From: JAJPXI01 sp051867655
GTDB lineage: Bacteria; Bacillota; Clostridia; Oscillospirales; Oscillospiraceae
Length of the DNA: 64,000 nt
Assembly: GCA_051867655.1 (NCBI GenBank)
Contig: JBJDYV010000104.1
Location: 1-64,000 of the forward strand
Direction of reading: 5' to 3'
A model generated the notes under the pieces. That model had not been told where the DNA came from, searched no databases, and saw nothing but the letters and a program-made list of their open reading frames with translations. The translations under genes and the position numbers were made by a program. Within the stretch, counting starts at the first letter, position 1; every line of letters starts with the position of its first letter. Shown in pieces: positions 1 through 8,611 of the stretch.

Positions 1-175
1 GTATTCTCTCATTTTCGTTGCCTCACTTCAATGCGCCGTTTGGTTTTACGCTTACTGATTTTACAGGGTTTTCCGGGATTCTTGTTTTTTAAGTGGCAAC
101 AAAATGGCTACATCAGCCGATTGATAAGTGGATATACAGCTTTCGGCAGAAAACTACAGGAAAAATGTTTATTTC

Positions 176-204
176 TTGATATTAGCACTTACCTTTTATA
201 TACT
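176..204 (+). promoter_or_regulatory. Sigma-A promoter for the NTPase gene
   Basis: TTGATA at 176-181, a 17-nt spacer and TATACT at 199-204, about 55 nt before the start codon at 259. This near-consensus promoter means the NTPase gene has its own transcript. The rest of 1-258 is AT-rich with no gene I can support. Confidence 0.75.
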
Positions 205-258
205 AAGACTATATAGTTTCACCGTTGTCTAAGTCTAGATTTGGTTGCGGAGGTACAT

Positions 259-3200
259 ATGAATTATTTAGAACTAAACAGGAAAAACCGAAATCATATC
301 TCCGGTGTCTGCAACAGTGATACTCATTTCGAGTGGGAAGATTACAACTTTATGGAGTATTTGTTGGGTGGATTACCCAAATTGAAATCAAATTTCAGCG
401 GCGGACAAACACCTAGCAAGTTTCTTGAGTTATCTAACATCTACCGCACGTATAGCTTTATGAAGACAGATGCCACATCCTTTTTAGACGCAATTACTAC
501 ACTTGCTACCGCTATTGGGGAGGAATACCCTCGTTGGTCTGGCTTGAATTTATCCTTGGTTGAAGAAGTTCTCCATTCCCACAAGTTCTGCTTGATTACC
601 GGCGAAGGTGGGATTGGTAAGAGCTATTTTATAAAATGTTTTGAGCAAGAATTATCTAAACGAAATATTAAACACCTGTGTGTTTATGGCAAGTTCAATA
701 AGAATATCTCAGATATTGACTTTGAAGAAATCATCCGCATTGGTGAATATGAAGAATTTGTGTTTGCATTCGACGCTATAAATGAAATATCCGGCGTATG
801 CCAAGAGACTCTTCTAAAAGAATTACAAAAGTTAAAGCCATTTCGTGGCATACGTATCGTTATCACATGCAGATCGCACACAATAGATGAGTCCATTTTT
901 CAGAGCTACCGGAATTTGGCGGAAATGGTGTACACTTTTCCAGGGGTTTCATTTGAGTCTGCTGTTGAATGGCTTCGAAAGATGCCTGTGGAAGATATAA
1001 CAGAATACCTTGACGTGCTTTATTCCAACAGTCCATTTTTACTTGGAAAATTGCGCTATATATTAGAAAATGGCTGGGACGGTGCCCGCAACAATGTTTC
1101 GCGCTTTACATACATCTACGAGCAATATATCAAACGTGCTCTTTCTTCCAGTGCATGGAAGCAAACAAAACTAGTCGCCAGATTCATGTATCAAAATGAT
1201 AAGAAAGAAGTTTCAAGTATAGAACTGGCCGAGCTGCTTGATTCCAGCCAAAAATATATCTCTGATATGGAACAGGCGGGATTTCTTACCCGGTATACCT
1301 ACAGCGGAGTCGATTATTGCTCTTTTTTAATCGAATCGCTGGCTGACTATTTGATCGCACGGTCAATGTTGGAAGACTTAAAGGATAAAACACAACAAGA
1401 GCGTATTGACATCATCAAAGTTAAGGTAGAAAAAATTCATGGCATTTCGGAAATGGTTATTCTGCTTCTTTTTGATTTGTATTCTCCAAATTATGCGAAA
1501 ATAAAAGAAATGCTGTCTGCCACAGATTTGCTTTCTGAGTTTGACTATGATCTCATTGTAAAAATTCATTTTGCACCAAATAATATTGCGGAGTTTTTGA
1601 AACATTTTGCTCCCACACACCCAGAAATACTTATAGAATACTTTGCTGGATATACTAATAAGCCCTTTAATTGCACCAACTTTCTTAATGAATACTACCT
1701 AGAAAATGAAATTGCCCACACCCAAGAATTAAGCCGCCAACTTTCTCGAAAGCATTTTTTAGAAAGACTAAAATCTCGGCTTAAAAACGCACTTTATCTA
1801 ATATGTAAATATCCATGCAGCGATGACCGATTGCGTGAAACGTTTTATACTGCTATATGGTGTACAGCGGCAGGAAACCAAGAAATTAGATCTTTGGCAA
1901 AAAAACTTCTCTATGATGTTTTGCAGCAACTCCCCTCATTAATCGATGAAGTTATTGAGTTATTCCCGAGGATTAAGGATTACTACATTCAAGAAGCAAT
2001 AATTGATGCGCTATCTTCATGCTCATATCGCCAGCAAATCAAAGACTTTTTTGTTACCCTCTTGTCATGCCGCGAATTCACACTGGGTGTTAGTATCCGA
2101 AAGATTTGTGAATACTTGGAGCAACCAAACTATTACATTGAACTTGATAAAGCAAATCTCTTTTCCGAAGATAATACTGTTGTCTCTGAAGATTTTAAAG
2201 ATTTTCTGTTCAGAATAGATTTGTTCGAGAAAGAGTTGCTTCCTTTCCGATTTTGGGGTGTCGCCAGCTTTCAAGAATCAGTAAAGTTTTTAGCAACGGA
2301 TAAGCAAAAAATCTCTGAGTTTAACAAGCGCGTAGCTGCAGATTTCTCTTGTGTCCAAGGTGGCACGTGCAGCGGTTCCTTGGGTTTTCATCGTAAAGTA
2401 GAACAAATTTATTCCATTTCAATTTCAGATGAGAAATTAAATGGTACCGCCATGCTTGCATCCTTAGAGAAAACTTTTCGCAAGATTTTTTCAATCTATG
2501 GACTCAAGTTTGAAATTAACGCTGCACGAAAACAGGATGAACAAGATTTCAGTGCTTCATTGCTGCGAAAATGCACTTGTATAGCCATCGATATCTTCTA
2601 TGGCAGTTTAATGTGCAATTATTACACAAAAGAATTTGCTACGTTCAACACTGCAGGAGATACAATTGGTTTTGAAGTCTACAATCCCCTCGAATACAGA
2701 GATGATATTCATATCCGCAGCCCTCTGTCTGTCTTTCAGCCGCAAGTTGAAAAAATGGGAGATCTTGTTTTAAGTGTATTAGATTTTCCACTTATTAAAA
2801 ACAAAGCTTGGTGGTCAGATTTAGACAATGTAAAGAGCAATATTCTCAAATTGCTCACTCCTATCACGCATAAAGGCCATGAATGGATAATGATATCTGG
2901 AAGAATTTTCATCCATGGAGAAAGCGGAGAGAGTGAATGGAAAGACACCTACGACTTGTTTTGCTGTACCTCGCTGGAAGAAACCTTAAAGAATGATGGA
3001 AACGAAAGATTTTTGACCATCGAACTCGATGAATATAGTGGAAACCTCTTCGACTATCGCAACACCTCTAACCGCCCATGGTTATGCAAACGGGTACCAA
3101 CCATTTCATATAACGCCCTTACATTTGAAGATACAATTCTAACCCTTCCTCCAGCAACAATAATATCTACATTAGGATTAAGATTGAACACGAGCGAAAT

Positions 3201-3612
3201 GAGTTGGGAAGATTCAAATGGAAATGCAATAATAATTTGCAACAACAATAAATCGTCATACTACCGTGATTCAATAATGGGAACAGTGTTTCTTCGGAAA
3301 GATGCTTATGAACAATTAGTCACCCTTATCCCACTCAAATTTTTTGCCTTTTCTGAAAGATACCTTGCCCCCATGGGCTATTGCGATGACACTGCAATGC
3401 ATTTTGAAATTGTGGATGGGAAAATAGAAAAAGCTTTTCTGAATTATAATCGAGATAGAGAATACACCTGCGAAAGCCCCCCTGTTAGGTGCATGGAGTG
3501 CAAATACGGCTTTTATAAACCCTTACCCGAAGGGTACCAGCCCGACATCTTGCTTAAAGAGAAACTAGAATTGAAAGATTTATTGAGAGAATATGGATCA
3601 CAAGAACTATAA
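259..3612 (+). CDS. STAND/NACHT-type P-loop NTPase, putative defence protein
   Basis: A 1117-residue protein. The start is ATG 259, five bases after GGAGG at 249-253; an in-frame TTG at 241 is less likely. About 110 N-terminal residues of no recognised type precede a P-loop GEGGIGKS (115-122), a Walker B-like FVFAFDAINE (about 167-176) and a sensor-like ITCRS stretch (about 202). This order is that of STAND NTPases of the NACHT/AAA type. The remaining 850 residues are probably a helical and beta sensor region; no TPR or other repeat can be read by eye. No membrane segment is evident. Proteins of this build often act in anti-phage defence, and its place as sole cargo next to a mobilization gene at an element end fits that role, but no effector domain is identified. 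Base composition is AT-rich, unlike the host genes. Confidence 0.7.
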   Translation: MNYLELNRKNRNHISGVCNSDTHFEWEDYNFMEYLLGGLPKLKSNFSGGQTPSKFLELSNIYRTYSFMKTDATSFLDAITTLATAIGEEYPRWSGLNLSLVEEVLHSHKFCLITGEGGIGKSYFIKCFEQELSKRNIKHLCVYGKFNKNISDIDFEEIIRIGEYEEFVFAFDAINEISGVCQETLLKELQKLKPFRGIRIVITCRSHTIDESIFQSYRNLAEMVYTFPGVSFESAVEWLRKMPVEDITEYLDVLYSNSPFLLGKLRYILENGWDGARNNVSRFTYIYEQYIKRALSSSAWKQTKLVARFMYQNDKKEVSSIELAELLDSSQKYISDMEQAGFLTRYTYSGVDYCSFLIESLADYLIARSMLEDLKDKTQQERIDIIKVKVEKIHGISEMVILLLFDLYSPNYAKIKEMLSATDLLSEFDYDLIVKIHFAPNNIAEFLKHFAPTHPEILIEYFAGYTNKPFNCTNFLNEYYLENEIAHTQELSRQLSRKHFLERLKSRLKNALYLICKYPCSDDRLRETFYTAIWCTAAGNQEIRSLAKKLLYDVLQQLPSLIDEVIELFPRIKDYYIQEAIIDALSSCSYRQQIKDFFVTLLSCREFTLGVSIRKICEYLEQPNYYIELDKANLFSEDNTVVSEDFKDFLFRIDLFEKELLPFRFWGVASFQESVKFLATDKQKISEFNKRVAADFSCVQGGTCSGSLGFHRKVEQIYSISISDEKLNGTAMLASLEKTFRKIFSIYGLKFEINAARKQDEQDFSASLLRKCTCIAIDIFYGSLMCNYYTKEFATFNTAGDTIGFEVYNPLEYRDDIHIRSPLSVFQPQVEKMGDLVLSVLDFPLIKNKAWWSDLDNVKSNILKLLTPITHKGHEWIMISGRIFIHGESGESEWKDTYDLFCCTSLEETLKNDGNERFLTIELDEYSGNLFDYRNTSNRPWLCKRVPTISYNALTFEDTILTLPPATIISTLGLRLNTSEMSWEDSNGNAIIICNNNKSSYYRDSIMGTVFLRKDAYEQLVTLIPLKFFAFSERYLAPMGYCDDTAMHFEIVDGKIEKAFLNYNRDREYTCESPPVRCMECKYGFYKPLPEGYQPDILLKEKLELKDLLREYGSQEL

Positions 3613-3723
3613 TCTCGACAATCAAGTAGAGAACCCTCGGAATGTTATGATGAGTTGAGCATCTCTGGATATCGCCAGAAAATCTATGAGTATGTCTATA
3701 CCCGCTATAAGGATGCCGCATAA
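3613..3723 (+). pseudogene. Short coding remnant after the NTPase
   Basis: After the NTPase stop, the same frame stays open to TAA at 3721-3723 and reads as a plausible protein C-terminus (ECYDELSISGYRQKIYEYVY at about 3640-3699, then TRYKDAA). There is no start codon with a ribosome site. It looks like the tail of a gene lost when the cargo was exchanged. Family not recognised; it could also be chance. Confidence 0.25.
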
Positions 3724-3823
3724 ACCGAGCCATTTGTATGCGGTAGCGTACAAATTATTACGGGGTTAATAGTTCGTACACAAACTATACAAGACCGCCG
3801 GGCAGTTTGCCCGGCGGTCTGCG

Positions 3824-5569
3824 TTAGCGGCCATGCTCACCCTTTTCGTTCGGTCGCTGACATTTATTTTGACTTTCGGCTTTCTCCTGTGCCGCTCGCA
3901 GCAGATCCTGTAAGTGTTGAATTTCTGTGGTTCGTTCACGTGATGGCAGTTGCTCCAGAAAGCTCACGGCTTCCCCCACCAGTTTTTCATACTCCTCATC
4001 CGGACAGGCTACGAGGTATTGCAGGACAACATCGCGTTCAACGGCATCGTCCCAGTTGACGCTGACCGCCCGCTCCAATTGACAGGTCAGCTCGTGGACG
4101 CGATTTTCGTACGCGTGTAAATTAGTCTGCACTGCATGCTGTGTATCTGCCAATCGCTCCATCGCCCGGGCCACCTTATAATCGGCAGTCGTTAGATTTC
4201 CTCGAGGATGAGAGCCTTTATATTCACGTTCCCAACCGTACCGTTTTTGCATTTCTTTTCCCAACCACAGTTTTTGATCTTCGATCCAGTCTATGATCCC
4301 CTGTCCGGCAGGTTCCTGCTTATAGCGTATAGAGCCATCATCGTTCTTTATAACGTTGCCTTTCCGGTCGGTCTTGGGAATGGGATTACCGTCTTTATCC
4401 AAGACTTGCTGCCAAGTGGATGGATACCCCATCCCGGTCAAGGCACGGCCCAGAGATGCCTGTACGTCAGGACCCCGTTTACAGCCGCGTGAATATGGGA
4501 TGCACGTAAGATGTACACCGGGAGTTGCCTCATCACAATGCACAGTAAGATTAAGTATGATTAACCCGTTCCGAAAAGGTGGTTGCCAATTGGGATCATC
4601 CAGTTCTTCTGTTGTGATATAGCAAAGATGCGGATTGGTCAAGAGGTAATCACAAAAGTCCTTTAAGAGTACTTCGGACTGTTGCGCGTCCATCGGCGCT
4701 GCCGCATAACCGGTATTATCCATATCTCCGATCCCAAATACGATCTCGATCGCTTCTGCCACCACGCGACTTTTCTCATTCTTGCTCCCCTTAGATTTAA
4801 CGGCCTTTGCTTGACGCTCACGGATCTGCTCCAGATAGGTTCCTTCATATCTGCGGCAAGGACGCAATGTCTCTTGGTATTTTCTAAAAGAAGGTTCAAA
4901 ACATTTTTCATAAATCTGCTCCACCGTCGCAAACTTTGGAGGCGGCAGCGGTTCCACTATATCTTTGTCATCTTCTCTACCGACAACATGGAAAAAACCT
5001 ACCTCGTCCATAACCGCCATGGATTCAACCAAATTGTCCATGCCAGCCAAAAGGCGGGTTCCATATTCGCTGTCGTAACTCCTAAGTGCCTCGCGCGCCG
5101 ATGTGCGGGCACATTTAAACCGTTGATCTCGCACCCACTGTTGAAACCGTTCGCTTTCGAGCTCCTCCCTAATTTGTTTTTGACAAGCAGAAACAACAAT
5201 TCCGCAGGGGATAATTAAGGGCAAGGCCAGAAGTTTTAGAAAAAGGAGAAGAGGATCATTCGGTACACTATATAAACTGTAACATAGCCGTCTTGTTTCA
5301 TATAGTGCTTCTTTAATTTTTTCTACTTCCATGATTTGATAGAGGTCTCGCTGCTCCCAGTATATTTGAGAGATGTACCGATATCGCTCCCATAACTCGG
5401 CAATATTGACCGGCCGCTTTCCATCCGGAAATGCCTCATGTCCGACAGCAATGCAGTTGTAGTTTCGGTAAATTCGATTTGGGTCCACATTATTGGGAAC
5501 AAATTCCCGATTATTATGTTTGATCGAATAGGTTGTGCCATAATGTCCGCTGATCGTTTTTTTCTTCAT
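3824..5569 (-). CDS. MOBV-family relaxase (Mob/Pre plasmid recombination enzyme)
   Basis: A 581-residue protein; the start ATG follows GGGAGG by eight bases. The N-terminus (HNNREFVPNNVDPNRIYRN) is typical of Mob/Pre proteins, which nick DNA at oriT to start conjugative mobilization. The metal-binding histidine motif is at 344-353 and reads HCDEATPGVH: His344, Asp346, Glu347 and His353 are kept, but the first His of the usual PHxH is Gly351. A hydrophobic patch at about 110-130 may contact membrane. The C-terminal 150 residues are charged and probably coiled. An inverted repeat directly upstream (5584-5622) is a candidate oriT. It converges with the NTPase gene. Mob/Pre family assignment is firm; whether this copy still nicks DNA is open. 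Confidence 0.85.
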   Translation of the reverse strand: MKKKTISGHYGTTYSIKHNNREFVPNNVDPNRIYRNYNCIAVGHEAFPDGKRPVNIAELWERYRYISQIYWEQRDLYQIMEVEKIKEALYETRRLCYSLYSVPNDPLLLFLKLLALPLIIPCGIVVSACQKQIREELESERFQQWVRDQRFKCARTSAREALRSYDSEYGTRLLAGMDNLVESMAVMDEVGFFHVVGREDDKDIVEPLPPPKFATVEQIYEKCFEPSFRKYQETLRPCRRYEGTYLEQIRERQAKAVKSKGSKNEKSRVVAEAIEIVFGIGDMDNTGYAAAPMDAQQSEVLLKDFCDYLLTNPHLCYITTEELDDPNWQPPFRNGLIILNLTVHCDEATPGVHLTCIPYSRGCKRGPDVQASLGRALTGMGYPSTWQQVLDKDGNPIPKTDRKGNVIKNDDGSIRYKQEPAGQGIIDWIEDQKLWLGKEMQKRYGWEREYKGSHPRGNLTTADYKVARAMERLADTQHAVQTNLHAYENRVHELTCQLERAVSVNWDDAVERDVVLQYLVACPDEEYEKLVGEAVSFLEQLPSRERTTEIQHLQDLLRAAQEKAESQNKCQRPNEKGEHGR

Positions 5570-5583
5570 AAAGCGTGCCTCCC

Positions 5584-5622
5584 AAGTTGCTGATAGAAGG
5601 TAATCAAATTTCTATCAACTTG
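5584..5622. promoter_or_regulatory. Candidate oriT inverted repeat before the relaxase
   Basis: AAGTTGCTGATAGAA (5584-5598) and TTCTATCAACTTG (5610-5622) form an imperfect inverted repeat with an 11-nt loop, starting 15 nt before the relaxase start codon. MOBV relaxases usually nick next to such a repeat just upstream of their own gene. The nick site is not assigned. Confidence 0.45.
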
Positions 5623-5767
5623 CTAAAAATTGCTCACTTGTGAGGCGTAGTGGTTATTGCCGCATTTTTCAAAAGAGTTGCTTCAAACCGTTGCTATCAC
5701 TGGTTTTTCGGCGGATTTTGTATTCCAGTCTTGTCCTGCGCATTCCCTTCAATTCCACACGATCATC

Positions 5768-5823
5768 TGGACTCAAAATCCACCGCTGGCAACAGCGTGC
5801 CGGTTCGAGTCCGGCCACCGGCA
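5768..5823 (+). pseudogene. tRNA-Leu(CAA) 3' fragment, integration scar (att)
   Basis: The sequence runs from the anticodon stem (TGGA), through loop CTCAAAA with anticodon CAA and stem TCCA, to a five-pair variable arm (CGCTG/CAGCG), a perfect T-arm (GCCGG/CCGGC around TTCGAGT), the 3' acceptor strand CACCGGC and discriminator A. No matching 5' half (GCCGGTG...) lies upstream. The base before TGGA breaks pairing (C against C), so identity to the real tRNA begins at about 5768. This is the displaced 3' end left by integration into a tRNA-Leu gene. Confidence 0.8.
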
Positions 5824-5929
5824 CCGCGCCGGAGCAAGCTCTATATCGCTTGCTCCATCTCCGCGCTAAGCACCGCCGCTTTGCGGCGGCTGCGCTCCGA
5901 AGCGCTCGCCTGCGAGCGAGTGTCCTTTC

Positions 5930-5970
5930 CGAATCGAACCCGCTTTGCTGGGCTTCGATTCGGTTTTTGG
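5930..5970 (+). terminator. Hairpin with T-run downstream of the tRNA-Leu remnant
   Basis: CCGAATCGAACCC pairs with GGGCTTCGATTCGG (one bulge) and is followed by TTTTT. It is likely the original terminator of the tRNA-Leu transcript. Confidence 0.6.
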
Positions 5971-6032
5971 CGCAAACTCAAAAGCGGTCATTTCCCCGAG
6001 AGCGGTGGAGCCTCAGTCGATCAGAAAGTTGC

Positions 6033-6070
6033 AAAAAGGGTACGGAATTTCAAAATTCCGTACCCTTTTT
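6033..6070. terminator. Bidirectional terminator between tRNA scar and MFS gene
   Basis: AAAAGGGTACGGAATTT pairs with AAATTCCGTACCCTTTT, giving U-runs on both strands. It lies 52 bases after the stop of the leftward MFS operon and would end it. Confidence 0.8.
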
Positions 6071-6121
6071 TAAGTAAAAGCTAAAACAATGTTAAACGCG
6101 CAGCAACCCGTACTTTGAGAA

Positions 6122-7354
6122 TCACATCTTCGGATTCGTCACGAACATCGGTACGGGCGGAGTCTTTTTCAGCACATACTTGCCGAACAGCCAGGTGCCG
6201 AAATAGAGCACGAGCCACAGGCACAGGCAGCACAGCACGATGCGGTACAGGGCGAAAATACCCAGATTATCGACCACCCTGCCCCCCACAATGCTGACGA
6301 TGACCAATCCCAGGCAGGACATGGCCGTGCCCAGGGAAAGGGTCGTGGTATCCAGGCCCTCCGGCGCCATCAGCCGCAGGTAGACCGCCGTGGTGCTCAA
6401 GGTGATGCCGCAGGCCATGCCGCTGAGCATGATCACGCCCAGGATCACGTAGGGACTTTTGCAGGTCAGATACAAGATCATCTGCAGGATACACAGCGAG
6501 CCGGCCACCGCCTGCAGCATGGGCAGCGACACCCGGCGCTTCAGGCGCGGCACCAGGGGCATAATGATGATCTCACCCAGCACGCGGATGCCCGCGGCCA
6601 TGCCCACCAGGGACGTGTCCATCTCCAGCTCGTCCAGCAGGAAGTACACGAAGGACGAGGTCTGAGTCCCCAGGGACATGAGCAGGTACAGCAGAGCGAA
6701 GGTGACCAGGTAATAGTTCCGGAACAGGCGCCCGATCCCCAGCTTTTCCCGGGGCGCGGCCTTGGCCTTCCTGCCGGCCGGAGCGGTCTCAAAGCTGCGC
6801 AGGCTGCCGGAGAGCGTCAACAGGACCGCCAGATACGCCATCGTACAGGCGAAAGGGGCCAGGGGACCGAACCGGTTGACGATGGGTGTATAGAGGAAAT
6901 TGATGCCGCAGTAGCCGATGCTCAGGCACACCCGGATCAGGCTGAAGTCCAGCCGCGGGTGCCGCAGGGCGGCGTTGACGCCGGCGGCCTCGATCATGCC
7001 GTATGTGACCTGGTCGCTGACGCTGAGAAAGGGAATGATCCCGACACACAAGCTCAAACTCGCCAGCCGGACATGCCGCGTCACAAGCAGAAGGGCCAGA
7101 AGGGTCAGCCAGATGGTCACGGCGCCGATATACACCACGCGGCGGGACCGCAGCTTATCCGCCAGAGCACCCGCCAGAGGACGGGCGATGGCGGCCAGGA
7201 GGCTGGCTCCGGCCAGCACATACCCGCACTCCGTTGCGGTCAGTCCCTGGCTCTCCAGAAAGAGGACCCGGTACTCCCCACAGGCCTGGGCGAGGCCATA
7301 CAGTACATAGATCAACAGAAGCACCGTGATGCTCCGTTGCGATTTCTGATTCAA
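6122..7354 (-). CDS. MFS transporter
   Basis: A 410-residue integral membrane protein with about 12 hydrophobic segments. GALADKLRSRR after the second segment matches the MFS loop motif G-x3-D-x-G-R-R/K, and the middle loop at about residue 195-205 is charged (AGRKAKAAPREK). The start (YVLYGLAQACGEYRVLF) resembles the MFS_1_like group of sugar and nucleoside:H+ symporters. It is the last gene of a leftward operon with the lactonase, DUF3899 and rhodopsin-transducer-like genes, next to L-sugar catabolism genes, so a sugar or sugar-acid substrate is likely but unproven. Confidence 0.8.
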   Translation of the reverse strand: MNQKSQRSITVLLLIYVLYGLAQACGEYRVLFLESQGLTATECGYVLAGASLLAAIARPLAGALADKLRSRRVVYIGAVTIWLTLLALLLVTRHVRLASLSLCVGIIPFLSVSDQVTYGMIEAAGVNAALRHPRLDFSLIRVCLSIGYCGINFLYTPIVNRFGPLAPFACTMAYLAVLLTLSGSLRSFETAPAGRKAKAAPREKLGIGRLFRNYYLVTFALLYLLMSLGTQTSSFVYFLLDELEMDTSLVGMAAGIRVLGEIIIMPLVPRLKRRVSLPMLQAVAGSLCILQMILYLTCKSPYVILGVIMLSGMACGITLSTTAVYLRLMAPEGLDTTTLSLGTAMSCLGLVIVSIVGGRVVDNLGIFALYRIVLCCLCLWLVLYFGTWLFGKYVLKKTPPVPMFVTNPKM

Positions 7355-7409
7355 CGTATCTCACCTAGTTTGATGCACTCTGACCGGGAGATCCGGTCAG
7401 AGTGTGGAA

Positions 7410-8576
7410 TTACATGGGACAAAAGATCACATAGGCCGCGGCATGGTTGGGATATGCTTTGCCCGTCTCACTTAGATGCCCGTCCGCGCCCACCGCGAAC
7501 TCCACGACCTCCCCGCTGTCCAGGCAGCAGACCAGAAGGAACCGCCCGTCGGGCGAGAGGGCGCACCCCCGCGGCCACTTGCCCGGAATGGGCTGGTGCT
7601 GGACCGCTTTCAGCGAGCCGTCGTCCGGGTCCACTTCCAGAACGGCGGCAAGATTCGGCCCGCGGACGATGTCGTAGATGTAACGCCCGTCCCGGCTGAT
7701 GGTGAATCCCTGCTGCTCCAGGTCCCTTTCCCGCATCGCGCAGTCCGCGGGCGCCGCCCGGCACACGCCGGTCTGCCGCAGCTGCCCGTCCTCCTGATAG
7801 GTAAAGGAGTACACCGCCGCGTTACTTTCGGTATTGTGATAAAACCAGGGCTTTTCGGGGTGGAACACGCAATAGCGCGGGAGCAGGCCGGGCGCATGCT
7901 GATGGATGTGCCGCGGGCGGATCAGCTTCCCCTTTTCCCCGTCCAGCATGTACATGCTCACGGTGTCGTCTCCCTTGTCGCACACCGCGAACAGCTTTCC
8001 GGAAGGCGAGCGCACCGCCGTGTGCGGGCGGGCGTGTACCTGCCGTTTCTCGGGGCCGCTGCCGAAACGTTTGTCCACATCCAGCAGTCTGCCCAGGGTG
8101 CCGTCCTCACGGACCTGGAACAGCTCCACGGCCACATCGTCCCGCTCCACCACCGGGTAGTAATTGCCCTGTGCGTTCTCTCCGATCTTCGTCACGGCAC
8201 CATAGCTGCCCTGATGGGAGACGATCAGGAACGCTCCGCTCTCGTCCAGGGTCAGATAGCACGGACTGGCACACCAGGTAGGCGTGCAGCCCAGCTTCGT
8301 CAGCTTTCCGCTGTCGGGGTCGATCCGGAACACAAACACCCGGCCGCCGCCTCCGCCGCGCAGCCCGGGCAGGTCGTTCCCCTCCTCCAGCGCGTACAGG
8401 ACGCCGCGGGTCCGGTCAAAGTACGTCACATTAAAAAGGACGTCCTCTTCGATCGTCTCGATCCGCCGCAGATCGCCGGTCTCCGTTTGGAATTCGTATC
8501 CGGTCAGGCCGTGGGGGCCGGGGCTTCCGGGGCCCCTGGCCCAGCTGCTGATATAGACAAAGGTTTTCCCGCTCAT
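7410..8576 (-). CDS. Lactonase family beta-propeller protein
   Basis: A 388-residue protein of the 6-phosphogluconolactonase (Pgl/YbhE) seven-bladed propeller family: repeated blades such as RPHTAVRSPSGKLFAVCDKG and PRGCALSPDGRFLLVCCLDS are readable. The start is set at ATG 8576, where family similarity begins (SGKTFVYISSW); an AGGAG sits about 20 nt upstream, so a start at 8615 remains possible. The family hydrolyses sugar lactones or related cyclic esters in the cytoplasm; here it could open a lactone of an L-sugar acid. It sits between the DUF3899 and MFS genes in one leftward operon. Confidence 0.8.
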   Translation of the reverse strand: MSGKTFVYISSWARGPGSPGPHGLTGYEFQTETGDLRRIETIEEDVLFNVTYFDRTRGVLYALEEGNDLPGLRGGGGGRVFVFRIDPDSGKLTKLGCTPTWCASPCYLTLDESGAFLIVSHQGSYGAVTKIGENAQGNYYPVVERDDVAVELFQVREDGTLGRLLDVDKRFGSGPEKRQVHARPHTAVRSPSGKLFAVCDKGDDTVSMYMLDGEKGKLIRPRHIHQHAPGLLPRYCVFHPEKPWFYHNTESNAAVYSFTYQEDGQLRQTGVCRAAPADCAMRERDLEQQGFTISRDGRYIYDIVRGPNLAAVLEVDPDDGSLKAVQHQPIPGKWPRGCALSPDGRFLLVCCLDSGEVVEFAVGADGHLSETGKAYPNHAAAYVIFCPM

Positions 8577-8611
8577 GGTGCAACCACATCCATTTCTCCT
8601 GTATTTCCGAA

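Larger units (their letters stand above)
1..5823. mobile_element. Right end of an integrated mobile element (ICE/IME-like)
   Basis: Seen: this stretch is clearly AT-richer than the DNA after about 6.1 kb, carries a MOBV relaxase (3824-5569) and a large NTPase (259-3612), and ends at a 3' tRNA-Leu fragment (5768-5823). Known: integrative elements that enter the 3' part of a tRNA gene leave the displaced 3' part at one end and a restored tRNA at the other. Inferred: the element extends left beyond the window, where the integrase and the intact tRNA-Leu(CAA) should lie. No integrase, replication or conjugation-channel gene is visible here, so it may be a mobilizable rather than self-transmissible element. 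Confidence 0.65.
5570..6121. other. Gene-free junction between mobile element and host operon
   Basis: This 552-base stretch holds the candidate oriT, a short palindrome CTCACTTGTGAG (5633-5644), the tRNA-Leu 3' fragment (5768-5823), and then a run of hairpins in host DNA: GGAGCAAG...CTTGCTCC (5831-5856), CCGCCGC...GCGGCGG (5873-5889), a stem at 5930-5964 followed by T5, and a long terminator at 6033-6070. Open frames here have no ribosome site and no protein-like sequence. Confidence 0.6.

Noticed and set aside
5768..5823. Functional tRNA-Leu gene
   Set aside because: No D-arm or 5' acceptor strand is present upstream, so it cannot fold as a whole tRNA.
5640..6084. Overlapping short open frames around the tRNA-Leu scar
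   Set aside because: They cross the tRNA fragment and terminator hairpins, have no ribosome site and no protein-like composition.
7410..8576. Classical 6-phosphogluconolactonase of the pentose-phosphate pathway
   Set aside because: The propeller family is broad, and no glucose-6-P or 6-phosphogluconate dehydrogenase is nearby; only the family is called.
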